In this document: positions 35,158-46,082 of the stretch, piece by piece
Position numbering within the stretch: the stretch's first letter is position 1
Layout of the letters: every line of letters starts with the position of its first letter
Assembly: GCF_000739735.1 (NCBI RefSeq)
Contig: NZ_BBJF01000004.1
Location: 248,001 to 312,000 of the forward strand
Direction of reading: 5' to 3'
Length of the DNA stretch: 64,000 bases
From: Paraburkholderia ginsengisoli NBRC 100965
Lineage (GTDB): Bacteria; Pseudomonadota; Gammaproteobacteria; Burkholderiales; Burkholderiaceae
Notes under the pieces: generated by a model
Told to the model about the DNA's origin: nothing
Database searches by the model: none
What the model saw: only the letters and a program-made list of their open reading frames with translations
Position numbers and translations under genes: made by a program

Positions 35158-36567
35158 ATGACCACCTCCGTTCGTACCCGTTTCGCACCGAGTCCCACCG
35201 GCTTCATCCACCTCGGCAACATTCGCTCCGCGCTTTACCCGTGGGCGTTCGCGCGCAAGATGAAAGGGACCTTCGTGCTGCGGATCGAGGACACCGACGT
35301 CGAGCGCTCTACCAGCGAATCCGTCGATGCCATTCTCGAAGGCATGGCGTGGCTGGGCCTCGATTTCGACGAAGGCCCGTTCTATCAAATGCAGCGCATG
35401 GATCGTTATCGCGAAGTGCTCAAGGAGATGCAGGACGCTGGGCTCGTCTACCCGTGCTATATGTCGACGGAAGAACTCGACGCGCTGCGCGAGCGGCAAC
35501 GCGAAGCCGGCGAAAAGCCGCGCTACGACGGCACGTGGCGTCCGGAACCGGGCAAGGTGCTGCCGCAGCCGCCGGAAGGCGTGCAGCCGGTGCTGCGCTT
35601 CCGTAATCCGCTGACCGGCGTGGTCGCCTGGGACGACGCGGTGAAAGGGCGCATCGAAATCTCGAACGAGGAACTCGACGACCTCGTGATCGCGCGCCCG
35701 GATGGCACGCCCACGTACAACTTCTGCGTGGTGGTCGACGATCTGGATATGCGCATCACGCACGTGATCCGCGGCGATGATCACGTGAACAACACGCCGC
35801 GGCAGATCAACATCTTGCGCGCGCTGGGCGGCGAGCCGCCGGTTTACGCGCACTTGCCGACCGTGCTGAACGAGCAGGGCGAGAAGATGAGCAAGCGCCA
35901 CGGTGCAATGAGCGTGGTGGGCTATCGCGATGCAGGCTATCTGCCGGAAGCGGTAGTGAACTATCTGGCGCGCCTCGGCTGGTCGCATGGCGACGCGGAA
36001 GTGTTCTCGCGCGAGCAGTTTGTCGAGTGGTTCGATCTGGACCATCTCGGCAAGTCGCCGGCGCAGTACGACCACGACAAGCTGAACTGGCTGAACGCGC
36101 ACTACATCAAGGAAGCGGACAACGCGCGCCTCGCGGAGCTGGCCAGGCCGTTCTTCGCCGAGCTGGGTATCGACGACGCGGCGCTCGCGCAAGGTGCGGA
36201 TCTGACGGCGGTCGTGGGTCTGCTAAAGGATCGCGCGTCGACGGTGAAGGAAATCGCGGAGAACGCTGCGATGTTCTATCGCACGCCGGCGCCTGAGCCT
36301 GAAGCGCTGGCGCAGCACGTAACCGACGTGGTGCGTCCGGCGCTTGCCGATCTGGCCGCCGCGCTGAAGACCGTCGAGTGGAACAAGGAGGCGATCGCCG
36401 CCGCACTCAAGGCGACGCTCGGCGCGCATAAGCTGAAGATGCCGCAACTGGCGATGCCGGTTCGTCTGCTGGTGGCGGGCACGACCCATACGCCGTCGAT
36501 CGACAGCGTGCTGATGCTGTTTGGCCGCGACGTCGTCGTGAGCCGGATTGAAAAAGCGCTCGCTTAA
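35158..36567 (+). CDS. gltX: glutamate-tRNA ligase
   Basis: A 469-residue class I aminoacyl-tRNA synthetase charging tRNA-Glu. The HIGH motif is present as [11 protein letters not shown] at residues 9-19, and KMSKR as [12 protein letters not shown] near residue 243. The C-terminal anticodon-binding helical domain follows. Two of the tRNA-Glu genes it charges lie directly downstream, an arrangement usual in Burkholderia. Confidence 0.97.
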   Translation: MTTSVRTRFAPSPTGFIHLGNIRSALYPWAFARKMKGTFVLRIEDTDVERSTSESVDAILEGMAWLGLDFDEGPFYQMQRMDRYREVLKEMQDAGLVYPCYMSTEELDALRERQREAGEKPRYDGTWRPEPGKVLPQPPEGVQPVLRFRNPLTGVVAWDDAVKGRIEISNEELDDLVIARPDGTPTYNFCVVVDDLDMRITHVIRGDDHVNNTPRQINILRALGGEPPVYAHLPTVLNEQGEKMSKRHGAMSVVGYRDAGYLPEAVVNYLARLGWSHGDAEVFSREQFVEWFDLDHLGKSPAQYDHDKLNWLNAHYIKEADNARLAELARPFFAELGIDDAALAQGADLTAVVGLLKDRASTVKEIAENAAMFYRTPAPEPEALAQHVTDVVRPALADLAAALKTVEWNKEAIAAALKATLGAHKLKMPQLAMPVRLLVAGTTHTPSIDSVLMLFGRDVVVSRIEKALA

Positions 36568-36641
36568 GAGGGGTTTGCGCGCGTGTTGAGAGGGTTTGCA
36601 TGCGACTTGAAAAATAGTCGCATGTAATTGCTCAAAGGGTA

Positions 36642-36670
36642 TTTACAAAGCGCAGATTGGCCTCTAGAAT
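36642..36670 (+). promoter_or_regulatory. sigma-70 promoter of the tRNA cluster
   Basis: TTTACA (36642-36647) and TAGAAT (36665-36670) are 17 bases apart, with the first tRNA starting 20 bases after the -10 box. Strong tRNA-type promoter spacing. Confidence 0.65.
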
Positions 36671-36689
36671 CTCGTTTCTCTGATGTGCA

Positions 36690-36765
<76 letters not shown>

Positions 36766-36927
36766 ACAAAAGAGTAAAGTTGTCCGGAAGTCTTGAGTTG
36801 TAGAAAAAAAGACTTCACAAATGCTTTAAACGTAGTTAGAATGTCGGTCTTCGCTGTTGACGAAACGAAATAACTAGCAAGTTAGCGTGAGTTGGCAGCA
36901 AGATAAAGACAGATCTGAAAAGATTAT

Positions 36928-37003
36928 GTCCCCTTCGTCTAGAGGCCTAGGACATCACCCTTTCACGGTGAGTACAGGGGTTCGAATCCCCTAGGGGACG
37001 CCA
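36928..37003 (+). tRNA. tRNA-Glu (TTC), copy 1
   Basis: A 76-base tRNA from GTCCCC to CCA with anticodon TTC in the loop CTTTCAC. Identical over its full length to the second copy at 37233. Confidence 0.96.
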
Positions 37004-37094
37004 AACATCAGCGTCGCTTTAGTATTCAAGTAGTATTAAAGCAGTGCGGCTTGCAGAGAAATAACCGACGCTCGCAAGCTAGGGTGTAAAGACT

Positions 37095-37171
37095 GGAGTG
37101 GTAGTTCAGTCGGTTAGAATGCCGGCCTGTCACGCCGGGGGTCGCGGGTTCGAGTCCCGTCCACTCCGCCA
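37095..37171 (+). tRNA. tRNA-Asp (GTC), copy 1
   Basis: A 77-base tRNA with acceptor GGAGTGG/CCACTCC, anticodon GTC in the loop CTGTCAC, T-arm GGTTCGAGTCC and encoded CCA. It differs from copy 2 by a compensated acceptor base pair. Confidence 0.96.
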
Positions 37172-37174
37172 GAC

Positions 37175-37208
37175 AAAGCCCGTTCATTCAAACCTGAACG
37201 GGCTTTTT
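37175..37208 (+). terminator. hairpin terminator between tRNA pairs
   Basis: A 12-bp perfect stem AAAGCCCGTTCA/TGAACGGGCTTT with an eight-base loop and T run, just after the first tRNA-Asp. It suggests that the second Glu-Asp pair has its own start or depends on readthrough. Confidence 0.8.
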
Positions 37209-37232
37209 CATTAAAGGTGTAAGCAGTACGCT

Positions 37233-37308
37233 GTCCCCTTCGTCTAGAGGCCTAGGACATCACCCTTTCACGGTGAGTACAGGGGTTCGAATCCCCTAGG
37301 GGACGCCA
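37233..37308 (+). tRNA. tRNA-Glu (TTC), copy 2
   Basis: A 76-base tRNA identical to the copy at 36928, with anticodon TTC and encoded CCA. Confidence 0.96.
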
Positions 37309-37388
37309 AGACATCGGCGTCGTTCGGTTGGAAGTTGAACGGTGCAGCAGGCGAGTGAGCTTCGCTCACCAGCCACGGTGCAAAATCT

Positions 37389-37465
37389 GGAGCGGTAGTT
37401 CAGTTGGTTAGAATACCGGCCTGTCACGCCGGGGGTCGCGGGTTCGAGTCCCGTCCGCTCCGCCA
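37389..37465 (+). tRNA. tRNA-Asp (GTC), copy 2
   Basis: A 77-base tRNA, acceptor GGAGCGG/CCGCTCC, anticodon GTC, encoded CCA. Relative to copy 1 the fifth acceptor pair changed from T-A to C-G, so both positions changed together. Confidence 0.96.
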
Positions 37466-37473
37466 GATTTGAG

Positions 37474-37506
37474 AAAGCCCACTTCGAAAGAAGTGGGCTT
37501 TTTTTT
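37474..37506 (+). terminator. terminator at the end of the tRNA cluster
   Basis: Perfect 12-bp stem AAAGCCCACTTC/GAAGTGGGCTTT with GAAA loop and a T8 run directly behind the last tRNA. Confidence 0.93.
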
Positions 37507-37608
37507 ATTCCCGCCGACCGTGTCGCCTGGGTATGCTCGGGACAAACAGCCATTGCCAGCGTGCACGGCCTGTTTTACCGTTGACCGACACTTCTTGGCC
37601 GATCCACC

Positions 37609-38073
37609 ATGTTCGATCCCACCGAAGCTCCGTCACCGTTTCATCTGCGCAATGCCAGCATGGACGATTTCGAGTTCGCCGAGGCGCTGACCCGCAACAA
37701 CATGGGCGGCTACTATCGCCGGCACCATCTGGTCTGGCGCGCCGATCTGTTTCTCGGCAGCTGGCGCGAATCGGAGAATTTTATTCTCGAAGTCGACGGC
37801 CGGCCGATCGGCGTCTTGCGGATCACGCAGGAACGCGATTCGCTACATATCCGCGACGTGCAGATTGCCGAAGGGCATCGACGGCACGGCGCCGGCACCT
37901 ATCTGCTCGACATCTCGCATCAATGGGCGCGCGAGCGCGGCCTGCGCGAGTTGCAGCTACGCGTGTTCGTCGACAATCCCGCGGCGCGGCTATACCAACG
38001 CAAGGGTTACAAGCTCGCGGGGCCGCGTCTCGCTCAACTCGGCGCGATCCGTCATCTTGCGCGGCGCGTCTGA
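37609..38073 (+). CDS. GNAT-family N-acetyltransferase
   Basis: A 154-residue single GNAT domain with the acetyl-CoA motif region IAEGHRRHGAGTYLL (Q/R-x-x-G-x-G/A type) and the C-terminal FVDNPAARLYQRKGYKLAG. Transfers an acetyl group to an amine of an unknown substrate. Promoter and ribosome-binding site are weak. It converges with the AraC-type gene to its right. Confidence 0.9.
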   Translation: MFDPTEAPSPFHLRNASMDDFEFAEALTRNNMGGYYRRHHLVWRADLFLGSWRESENFILEVDGRPIGVLRITQERDSLHIRDVQIAEGHRRHGAGTYLLDISHQWARERGLRELQLRVFVDNPAARLYQRKGYKLAGPRLAQLGAIRHLARRV

Positions 38074-38081
38074 AAACCAAC

Positions 38082-38993
38082 TCAGCGCGCGGCGCCGCCC
38101 GGCAAATCCCCGCGATGCTGTGCCGATTCGTCGTCCGTTTCCGACGCGCTATCGCCGTGGCCTTCCTCACCGTCTTCCGCCCGATGCTCCGCGCCTCGCT
38201 CGATGAACGCGCGCGGACTCTTGCCGAACGCGCGCCGGAACATCGCGGAAAACGCGCTCTGGCTTTGATAGCCGAGTTCCTGCGCGACATGCGAGAGCGG
38301 CCGTCCCTGGCTTAGCAGCGGAATCGCGCGCGCGAGGATCGCCTGCTGACGCCATTGCGAAAAACTCACCCCAAGCTCCTGCCGAAACAATCGCGCGATC
38401 GTGCGTGTACTCGCGCCGACGCTGGACGCCCATTGTTCGAGCGACTCGCCGTGCGTCGGGTCCGCGATCACGGCTTCGCACAGCGCACGCAGACGCTTTT
38501 CGCTGGGCATCGGCACCGACAGCGGCAGCGGCTCCGAGCGCGTCAGTTCGTCGAGTGCGAGCGCGCCGAGCAACTGTTCGCGCGTGGCCGAAATACCGGG
38601 CGTATCGAGCGCGGCAATCACTTCGCGCAGCAGATCCGAGACTTCGACGACGCGCGGCGTATCCAGCCCGGCCGGCACGGTGCTTTCGGTGATGTAGAGC
38701 GTGCGCAGGAACGCGTCCTCGACCGCGACCACCTCGTGCGTCACATGCGGCGGCACCCAGATCGCGCGCGACGGCGGCACCATCCACGTCGTGCCGGTCG
38801 TCGCGACGCGCAGCACGCCGCGCGACGCATAGGCCACCTGCGCCCACGCATGCGTATGACGCGCGATGCGCCAGCCCGACGGCATCTGCCGCGAGCGCAC
38901 GCGGATCGGATGCGTGTCGGTCGGCTGGAACTCGGGCGGAATATCGGCGAAGCGGACGAAGCTCGACAGTTCGGAGTCGGCGGACGAAGTCAT
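38082..38993 (-). CDS. AraC-family transcriptional regulator with cupin sensor
   Basis: A 303-residue protein. The N-terminal cupin-like domain (residues about 30-110) has HTHAWAQVAYASRG and VPPHVTHEVVAVED. The C-terminal double HTH (about 180-270) has ASTRTIARLFRQELG then LGYQSQSAFSAMFRRAFGKSPRAF, typical of AraC. A low-complexity acidic tail follows. The start at 38993 is chosen from the protein form MTSSADSEL. The target is probably the neighbouring genes or an efflux function; not shown by sequence. Confidence 0.9.
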   Translation of the reverse strand: MTSSADSELSSFVRFADIPPEFQPTDTHPIRVRSRQMPSGWRIARHTHAWAQVAYASRGVLRVATTGTTWMVPPSRAIWVPPHVTHEVVAVEDAFLRTLYITESTVPAGLDTPRVVEVSDLLREVIAALDTPGISATREQLLGALALDELTRSEPLPLSVPMPSEKRLRALCEAVIADPTHGESLEQWASSVGASTRTIARLFRQELGVSFSQWRQQAILARAIPLLSQGRPLSHVAQELGYQSQSAFSAMFRRAFGKSPRAFIERGAEHRAEDGEEGHGDSASETDDESAQHRGDLPGGAAR

Positions 38994-39174
38994 GGCGAAG
39001 ATCGGTCCAGATAACGGAATGCCGGCGGCCGGCACGGAGCCAGCGGCCACCGGATGCGCAAGCGCCGCGATCGCCGCTTTTGCGACGACGTCCCGGCGGG
39101 CCTCGTCATTGTAGAGGTTGACTGCGACCCGCCGTTGCATAATGTCCCGACCGTCCTGACCCGAGGAGAACCTC

Positions 39175-39669
39175 ATGAGCTTTGCAACCGCGGACTTGTG
39201 TGACGCGCACGAAGACCAGTTGGCGCTCGGCACGTTGCGCGTGCTCGAGCCGGTTTTTCACCTGTTCAGCCGCGCCGAGTGCTTCAGCGGTGAAGCGGTG
39301 ACGCTGAGAGTGTTCGAAGACAACGCACTGGTGCGCGCCACGCTCGAGGAGAAGGGCGCCGGCCGCGTGCTGGTGGTCGACGGCGGCGGCAGCTTCCGGT
39401 GCGCGCTGGTCGGCGGCAATCTTGCGCAGATCGCGGAGCAGAACGGCTGGGCCGGCATCGTGCTGAACGGCTGCGTGCGCGACACGCTCGAGCTCAACGA
39501 GGTGAACGTCGGCGTGGCGGCGCTCGCGACCTGCCCGCGACGCGGCCAGAAGCGCGGTACCGGCGAACGCGACGTGGCCGTGCAACTGCCCGGTGCGCTG
39601 GTGCGTCCCGGCGAATGGATCTACGCGGATAGCGACGGCGTGCTCGTCGCGAGCGCGGCGCTGAATTGA
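39175..39669 (+). CDS. rraA: RraA-family protein / HMG aldolase-like
   Basis: A 164-residue RraA fold. Conserved VGGNLAQIA and the active-site text [14 protein letters not shown] (Arg-Asp) are both present, which is what 4-hydroxy-4-methyl-2-oxoglutarate/oxaloacetate aldolases share with the RNase E inhibitor RraA. Residues alone do not separate the two roles; keeping the Arg-Asp pair means aldolase activity is possible. The start has GAGGAG nine bases upstream. The gene is divergent from the AraC-type gene. Confidence 0.88.
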   Translation: MSFATADLCDAHEDQLALGTLRVLEPVFHLFSRAECFSGEAVTLRVFEDNALVRATLEEKGAGRVLVVDGGGSFRCALVGGNLAQIAEQNGWAGIVLNGCVRDTLELNEVNVGVAALATCPRRGQKRGTGERDVAVQLPGALVRPGEWIYADSDGVLVASAALN

Positions 39670-39735
39670 ATTGAACGCCGGTCGAAGCGCCGGCTCGAAT
39701 CGAGGCCATACCCTCACCAAGGAGAGCAAACGACG

Positions 39736-40137
39736 ATGCAAACCGTCTTCGTATACGGCACGCTGCGTGCCGGTGAAGTGAACGACATCAGCGAGGCCGC
39801 GGCGCGCAACGAGATCGCCGCGCCGAATCTGCTCGGCACGGCCACGGTGCGCGGCCATCTGTTCGACTTCGGCCTGTATCCGGGGCTTGTCGTCGATGAG
39901 GCGGGCGTCGACGTGATCGGCGACGTCTATGAAATCGACGACGCGCTGGTCGCCGTGCTCGACGAAATCGAAGCCGTGTATCCGGGCGTCGAGGATCGCT
40001 TTCTCGCGCGCGAGGTGATGGTGAAAGTGGATGGCAACGTGGTGAATTGCCGTTTTTATCCGGTCGCGCCCAATGCGGCGAAGGGCCTGCCCGAAATCAA
40101 ATCCGGCAACTGGATCGAATACCGCAACTCGCGCTGA
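39736..40137 (+). CDS. gamma-glutamylcyclotransferase-like (YtfP type) protein
   Basis: A 133-residue GGCT-like fold with the N-terminal substrate loop VFVYGTLRAGEVND, the catalytic-type Glu in VLDEIEAVYPG, and a tail VNCRFYPV. Members cyclise gamma-glutamyl amines or act in toxin-detoxification; the YtfP subfamily is not characterised well. It lies 66 bases after rraA with AAGGAG ahead of its ATG and is probably in the same transcript. Confidence 0.87.
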   Translation: MQTVFVYGTLRAGEVNDISEAAARNEIAAPNLLGTATVRGHLFDFGLYPGLVVDEAGVDVIGDVYEIDDALVAVLDEIEAVYPGVEDRFLAREVMVKVDGNVVNCRFYPVAPNAAKGLPEIKSGNWIEYRNSR

Positions 40138-40162
40138 GGGTAGAGCGGAACGCGATGCGCGC

Positions 40163-40197
40163 AAAAAAAGGCCCGCCAGGCGCAAGCCTGGCGGGCC
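40163..40197 (-). terminator. terminator of the malate synthase gene
   Basis: An 11-bp stem GGCCCGCCAGG/CCTGGCGGGCC with a T7 run on the minus strand side (A7 at 40163-40169 of the plus strand), so it points at aceB. It may also end the plus-strand cyclotransferase transcript. Confidence 0.85.
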
Positions 40198-40321
40198 ATC
40201 CGGTCGGTCAATCCCGCAAGTCAACGCGAAGCGGCTGCAGCATCACGCGGTGCTCACACCGCCATGCCGCCTGATGCCTCGTCGTTACCGAAGCCCCGGC
40301 GCATGACGTCGCGTGAGCCGC

Positions 40322-41923
40322 TCAAAGCTCCTCATACAACGGCAACGTCAAAAAGTCCGTGAACTGCTCCGCCGTCGACATCTGTTCGAAGATCTGCGCG
40401 GCACGCTCATACGGCTTCGTATCGCCGCCCACCGCCTGCTTCACCTTGTCGAGTTCCTGCGCCGACAATTCGCGCACGAGTTCCACCGTCACTTTGCGGC
40501 CATCGTCGAGCTTGCCCTTCGGCGAGCGAATCCATTGCCACACCTGCGAGCGTGAAATTTCCGCGGTGGCCGCATCTTCCATCAGGTTGTGAATCGGCAC
40601 GCAGCCATTGCCCGCGAGCCACGAGCCCAGGTAGTGAATGCCGACGTTGATGTTGTTGCGCAGACCGCCTTCGGTGATCGGCGCTTCCGGACGGAAGTCC
40701 GTCAGGTCGGTGGCCGTGACGAGCACGTCGTCGCGCTGCTTGCCGATCTGGTTCGGCTTGTCGCCGAGCACCTTGACGAACTCTTCCATCGCGATCGGCA
40801 CAAGGCCCGGATGCGCGACCCAGCCGCCGTCGTAGCCGTCGCCGGCATCGCGCGCCTTGTCGGAGCGCACGCCGGCCATCGCCTTGTCGTTGGCCGCGGG
40901 GTCGTTCTTGATCGGGATCAGCGCGCTCATCCCGCCGATCGCCGGCGCATTGCGGCGATGGCAGGTCTTCAGCAGCAACAGCGCATAGGCGCGCATGAAC
41001 GGCGAAGTCATCGTGATCTGCGAGCGGTCGGCGAGACAGAAGTCGCGGTCCGCCTTGAACTTCTTGATCGCCGAGAAGATGTAGTCCCAGCGGCCGGCGT
41101 TCAGCCCCGAGCTATGTTCGCGCAGCTCGTACAGGATCTCGTCCATCTCGAACGCGGCGACGATCGTTTCGATCAGCACCGTCGCGCGGATCGTGCCGCG
41201 CGGCACGCCAACCGCTTCCTGCGCGGCGACGAAGATGTCGTTCCACAGACGCGCTTCCAGGTGGCTCTCCATCTTCGGCAGATAGAAGTACGGGCCCGAG
41301 CCGCGCGCGACCAGTTCCTTCGCGTTGTGCACCATGAAGAGCGCGAAGTCGAAGATGCCGCCCGACACGCGCTTGCCGTCGACCGTCACGTGCTTCTCGT
41401 CGAGATGCCAGCCGCGCGGACGCACGATCAGCGTGGCGACCTTGTCGTTCAACTTGTACGACTTGCCGTTCTGTTCGAGCGAAATCGTGCGGCGCACCGC
41501 ATCCTTCAGATTGATGTGGCCGGTGATCTGGTTATCCCAGCTCGGCGCGTTCGAATCCTCGAAGTCGGTCATGTACGAATCCGCGCCCGAGTTCAGCGCG
41601 TTGATGATCATCTTGCGCTCGACCGGGCCAGTGATCTCCACGCGGCGGCATTGCAGGTCCTGCGGCAGCGGCGCGATTTTCCAGTCGCCTTCGCGCACGC
41701 TCTTCGTTTCGGCGAGGAAGTCGGGACGCTCGCCCGCGTCGAGCCGCTTCGTGCGTTCCGCGCGCGCCTGCAGCAACTGCTGGCGGCGCGGTTCGAACGT
41801 GCGATGCAGCGCGGCGACGAGTTCGAGCGCTTCGCGCGTGAGGATCGCTTCGTAGCCGGGCTTGATCTCAGCCGAGATTTCCATGCCCTGAGGCAGCGAC
41901 GACGATGTCAGCGAATTCGCCAT
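40322..41923 (-). CDS. aceB: malate synthase A
   Basis: A 533-residue malate synthase A, condensing glyoxylate with acetyl-CoA to malate. Family blocks are visible, e.g. SYMTDFEDSNAPSWDNQ, LVARGSGPYFYLPKMESHLEARLW (active-site Glu/Asp region), RWDYIFSAIK, GGMSALIPIKN. Start has AAGGAGA just upstream. It works with isocitrate lyase (aceA, 44772-46082), 3 kb away; the HAD, LysR and stress-protein genes in between break any simple operon. Confidence 0.97.
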   Translation of the reverse strand: MANSLTSSSLPQGMEISAEIKPGYEAILTREALELVAALHRTFEPRRQQLLQARAERTKRLDAGERPDFLAETKSVREGDWKIAPLPQDLQCRRVEITGPVERKMIINALNSGADSYMTDFEDSNAPSWDNQITGHINLKDAVRRTISLEQNGKSYKLNDKVATLIVRPRGWHLDEKHVTVDGKRVSGGIFDFALFMVHNAKELVARGSGPYFYLPKMESHLEARLWNDIFVAAQEAVGVPRGTIRATVLIETIVAAFEMDEILYELREHSSGLNAGRWDYIFSAIKKFKADRDFCLADRSQITMTSPFMRAYALLLLKTCHRRNAPAIGGMSALIPIKNDPAANDKAMAGVRSDKARDAGDGYDGGWVAHPGLVPIAMEEFVKVLGDKPNQIGKQRDDVLVTATDLTDFRPEAPITEGGLRNNINVGIHYLGSWLAGNGCVPIHNLMEDAATAEISRSQVWQWIRSPKGKLDDGRKVTVELVRELSAQELDKVKQAVGGDTKPYERAAQIFEQMSTAEQFTDFLTLPLYEEL

Positions 41924-41997
41924 GTTTTTCTCCTTGGTCGGTCAGATTGCAAAAGTGCAGATGTTGAAAAGTGTTGAGAGAGGTCTTGGGGCCGCCG

Positions 41998-42837
41998 TCA
42001 TGCGCCAGGGCTGTGGCGCTTGCGGTTGCCGCCGGGTTTGTTCGGGGGATTGCCGGAGCGGCCTGGCGGCGCGAGGGTTCGCAGAAAAGCGAGCAGCTCG
42101 GGCATGCCGCCGCCGGTGCCATGCGGCGTGACGCCCAGTTCTTCGACGGGCGCGCGTTGCCGGTTCAGCCAGAACGTGGTGAAGCCGAACCACGTCGCCC
42201 CCGCCACGTCCCAGCCGTTCGACGACACGAAGACGATCTCGCGCGCCGGTGCATCGAACGCTTGCGGGCCGAGCGCGTAGGCGGCGGGCGAGGGCTTGTA
42301 CGCGCGCACGGCGTCGACGGATAGCACGTGGTCAAACAGTCCGCTCATGCCCGCGCTTTTGAGCGCGATGTCGAGCATCTGCGGGTTGCCGTTCGAGAGG
42401 ATCGCGAGACCGAGGCGCGCAGCGGGTGGGTCGCCGGCGGACGCGGCTGGCGTCGCAGGGCTGGCCGCCGCCGCGTCGCGCAATGCGCGCAGCGCGGGCA
42501 CGGCGTCGGGAAACGCGGACAGGCACGCGTATTCGTCCATCAGACGCTTCTCGGCCGCGCGGCCCAGCGTCAGTTGGAGCTTTTTCGCGGCGAAGCGCAG
42601 CGCGTCGATCGTGATGTCCCAGAACGGCCGGTAGTGCGCGCCGGGGGCGTCGACTGGCGCGGCCAGTGTGCGTAATTGCGTGTATTCGATCTGCTTCTGA
42701 CGCCACAGCTGCGACAGCGGATCGCCGTGGCCGGGGAACATCTGCTCGGCGGCAGCGATCACCGAATGCACGTCGAAAAGCGTGCCGTAGGCGTCGAAAA
42801 TCACTGCTTTGGGTGAAGGTGTCGTTGTGGCCGACAT
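41998..42837 (-). CDS. L-2-haloacid dehalogenase type HAD hydrolase
   Basis: A 279-residue HAD-superfamily protein of the haloacid dehalogenase type II group. It has the nucleophile motif FDAYGTLFD at residues 14-22, ILSNGNPQML (motif II Ser), VRAYKPSPAAY (Lys), and VFVSSNGWDVAGA (motif IV). The reaction would be hydrolytic removal of halide from a 2-halo acid. The middle has an Ala/Pro-rich insertion of about 20 residues. It is divergent from the LysR gene, which may regulate it. Confidence 0.88.
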   Translation of the reverse strand: MSATTTPSPKAVIFDAYGTLFDVHSVIAAAEQMFPGHGDPLSQLWRQKQIEYTQLRTLAAPVDAPGAHYRPFWDITIDALRFAAKKLQLTLGRAAEKRLMDEYACLSAFPDAVPALRALRDAAAASPATPAASAGDPPAARLGLAILSNGNPQMLDIALKSAGMSGLFDHVLSVDAVRAYKPSPAAYALGPQAFDAPAREIVFVSSNGWDVAGATWFGFTTFWLNRQRAPVEELGVTPHGTGGGMPELLAFLRTLAPPGRSGNPPNKPGGNRKRHSPGA

Positions 42838-43020
42838 TGCCGTGCACTCCTGTCAGAGGTCAGGACGGATTGTATTAGTGACGCTCGACGCAAAAAAAGA
42901 GGCTAAACATCACTTGATCTTTTACTTTCATCCACCTAATCTGGCGGCCATCAATCACTTTCGCGCGTAGCCGCTCAGCAGGATTTCCTTGCTTCGGGAC
43001 GGCCCGCGCCGAGCACCGCC

Positions 43021-43923
43021 ATGGACCGCTTCAAGCAGATCGAGACTTTCGTCACCGTCGCGGCGAAGGGCAGCCTGTCCGCCGCAGCGCTCGCCGAAGG
43101 CGTTGCGCCCGCGATCATCGGCCGGCGCATCGATGCGCTCGAAGAGCGGCTCGGCGTCAAGCTGCTGGTGCGCACGACTCGCAAGATCACGCTGACCTTC
43201 GAAGGCGCGGCGTTTCTCGAGGACTGCCAGCGCATCATCCACGACATGCAGAACGCCGAAGCGAGCGTGTCGGAGGGCGGTGTGAAAGCAAGCGGCCATC
43301 TGCGGCTGTCGGCGCCGGCCGGTTTCGGCCGCCGGCACGTCGCCCCGCTGGTGCCGGCGTTCACCGTCGCGCATCCGGACGTGTCGATCACGCTCGATCT
43401 GTCCGACCGCCTCGTCGATCTCGTCAACGAGGGGTTCGATTGCGCGGTGCGTCTCGGGGAATTGCCGGATTCGTCGCTGGTGTCGCTCAAGCTCGGAGAA
43501 AACCGGCGTGTGTGCGTGGCCTCGCCCGCGTATCTGAGCCGGCGCGGCGCGCCGCACACGCTGGCCGATCTCGCGCATCACAACTGCCTCGCGCTCGGCG
43601 CGAGCGCCAACCAGCAGCGCGGCTGGATGTTCCAGCAGGGCGGCAAGACCGTGTCGATCAAGGTATCCGGCACGATGGAATGCTCGGACGGCGCGGTGCT
43701 GCACGAGTGGTGTCTGGCGGGCCACGGACTCGCGTGGCGCTCGTGGTGGGAAGTCGGCACGGAGATCGCGGCGGGGCGCCTCGTGAGCGTGCTCGACGAA
43801 TTCGCCGCGCCGCCGATCGGCATCCACGCGGTCTTTCCGCAGCGCCGTCATCTGCCGCTGCGGGTGCGGTTGTTTCTGGACTTTCTCAAGCATACGTACG
43901 GCCATCCGGGCTATTGGGGCTGA
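43021..43923 (+). CDS. LysR-family transcriptional regulator
   Basis: A 300-residue LysR protein, starting MDRFKQIETFVTVAAKGSLSAAAL with the winged HTH at residues 1-60. The effector domain includes LRLSAPAGFGRRHVAPLVPAF and FDCAVRLGELPDS, typical of the CrgA/DsdC-like group. Ribosome-binding site weak. It lies divergently from the haloacid dehalogenase gene. Confidence 0.94.
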   Translation: MDRFKQIETFVTVAAKGSLSAAALAEGVAPAIIGRRIDALEERLGVKLLVRTTRKITLTFEGAAFLEDCQRIIHDMQNAEASVSEGGVKASGHLRLSAPAGFGRRHVAPLVPAFTVAHPDVSITLDLSDRLVDLVNEGFDCAVRLGELPDSSLVSLKLGENRRVCVASPAYLSRRGAPHTLADLAHHNCLALGASANQQRGWMFQQGGKTVSIKVSGTMECSDGAVLHEWCLAGHGLAWRSWWEVGTEIAAGRLVSVLDEFAAPPIGIHAVFPQRRHLPLRVRLFLDFLKHTYGHPGYWG

Positions 43924-44071
43924 CGCGCGCCGCGCGTTGCCGATATGCGGACAGACCCCTGGCGGTTCCATGCGCCCGATTCCGCGACCTACAATCGATT
44001 GAACCGGCTTGTAAGCCGAGCCTCGTTGGACGCTCACGCCGCGCTGCGCGCAGCCGGTGACGGAGGGCATC

Positions 44072-44506
44072 ATGTTCAGGCACATCCTGGTTCCGACCGA
44101 TGGTTCAGAGCTGTCACACAAAGCGATAGACGGCGCGATCGATCTCGCGCAGGCCGTCGGCGCGCGCATCACCGCGTACGCATGCCTGCCGCAATATCCC
44201 TACTCGCCGTTTTCCGACGTGGTGGTCGAGCCGCCCTCCGAGTTTCTCCAGCGCAGCGAGCGCGAAGCGCGCGTGCATCTGCGGGAAGTGGAAATGGCGG
44301 CGCGGCGGGTAGGCGTGGTCGTCGAGAGCCGCACGAGCGTTCATCCGGCGCCTTACCTCGGGATCATCGAAGCGGCCGAGAAGGGCGTCTGCGACGTGAT
44401 CTTCATGGCGTCGCACGGGCGGCGCGGTCTGGGTAGTCTGCTGATTGGCAGTGAGACGCAGCGGGTGCTCACGCATACGAAAATTCCGGTGATCGTGTAT
44501 CGCTGA
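44072..44506 (+). CDS. universal stress protein (UspA family)
   Basis: A 144-residue Usp domain, MFRHILVPTDGSELSHKAID at the N-terminus and MASHGRRGLGSLLIGSETQRVL near the end, which is the ATP-binding G-x2-G-x9-G type signature. It probably binds ATP and aids stress survival. GGAGGG seven bases upstream supports the ATG at 44072 over an in-frame GTG at 44057. Confidence 0.92.
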   Translation: MFRHILVPTDGSELSHKAIDGAIDLAQAVGARITAYACLPQYPYSPFSDVVVEPPSEFLQRSEREARVHLREVEMAARRVGVVVESRTSVHPAPYLGIIEAAEKGVCDVIFMASHGRRGLGSLLIGSETQRVLTHTKIPVIVYR

Positions 44507-44771
44507 GGGGGCGGCGTCTGGCGCAACTGCCGGCCGCGAATGAAAACGCGCCGGCGGTGAGGCCGGCGCGCTGCCGCTTGCCGGCACGCTGCGCCGTGCC
44601 GGCTTTTTCTCCGCTGCTGCGAGTTTGTGCCGGATGCCGGCCGCCGGGGTTGACTGCCGATACCCCAGCGGCGCGATTTCTCCCTGTGACGGCGGCTCTC
44701 TGCCAGAGCCGCTTGACGTCTTCTGCGCTACCGTTCCCGCGATCAGCCCGCGGGATCGCTTAGATGACCGC

Positions 44772-46082
<1,311 letters not shown>

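Noticed and set aside
34629..35222. A 197-codon minus frame upstream of gltX
   Set aside because: Overlaps the gltX start, has no recognisable domain and no good ribosome-binding site.
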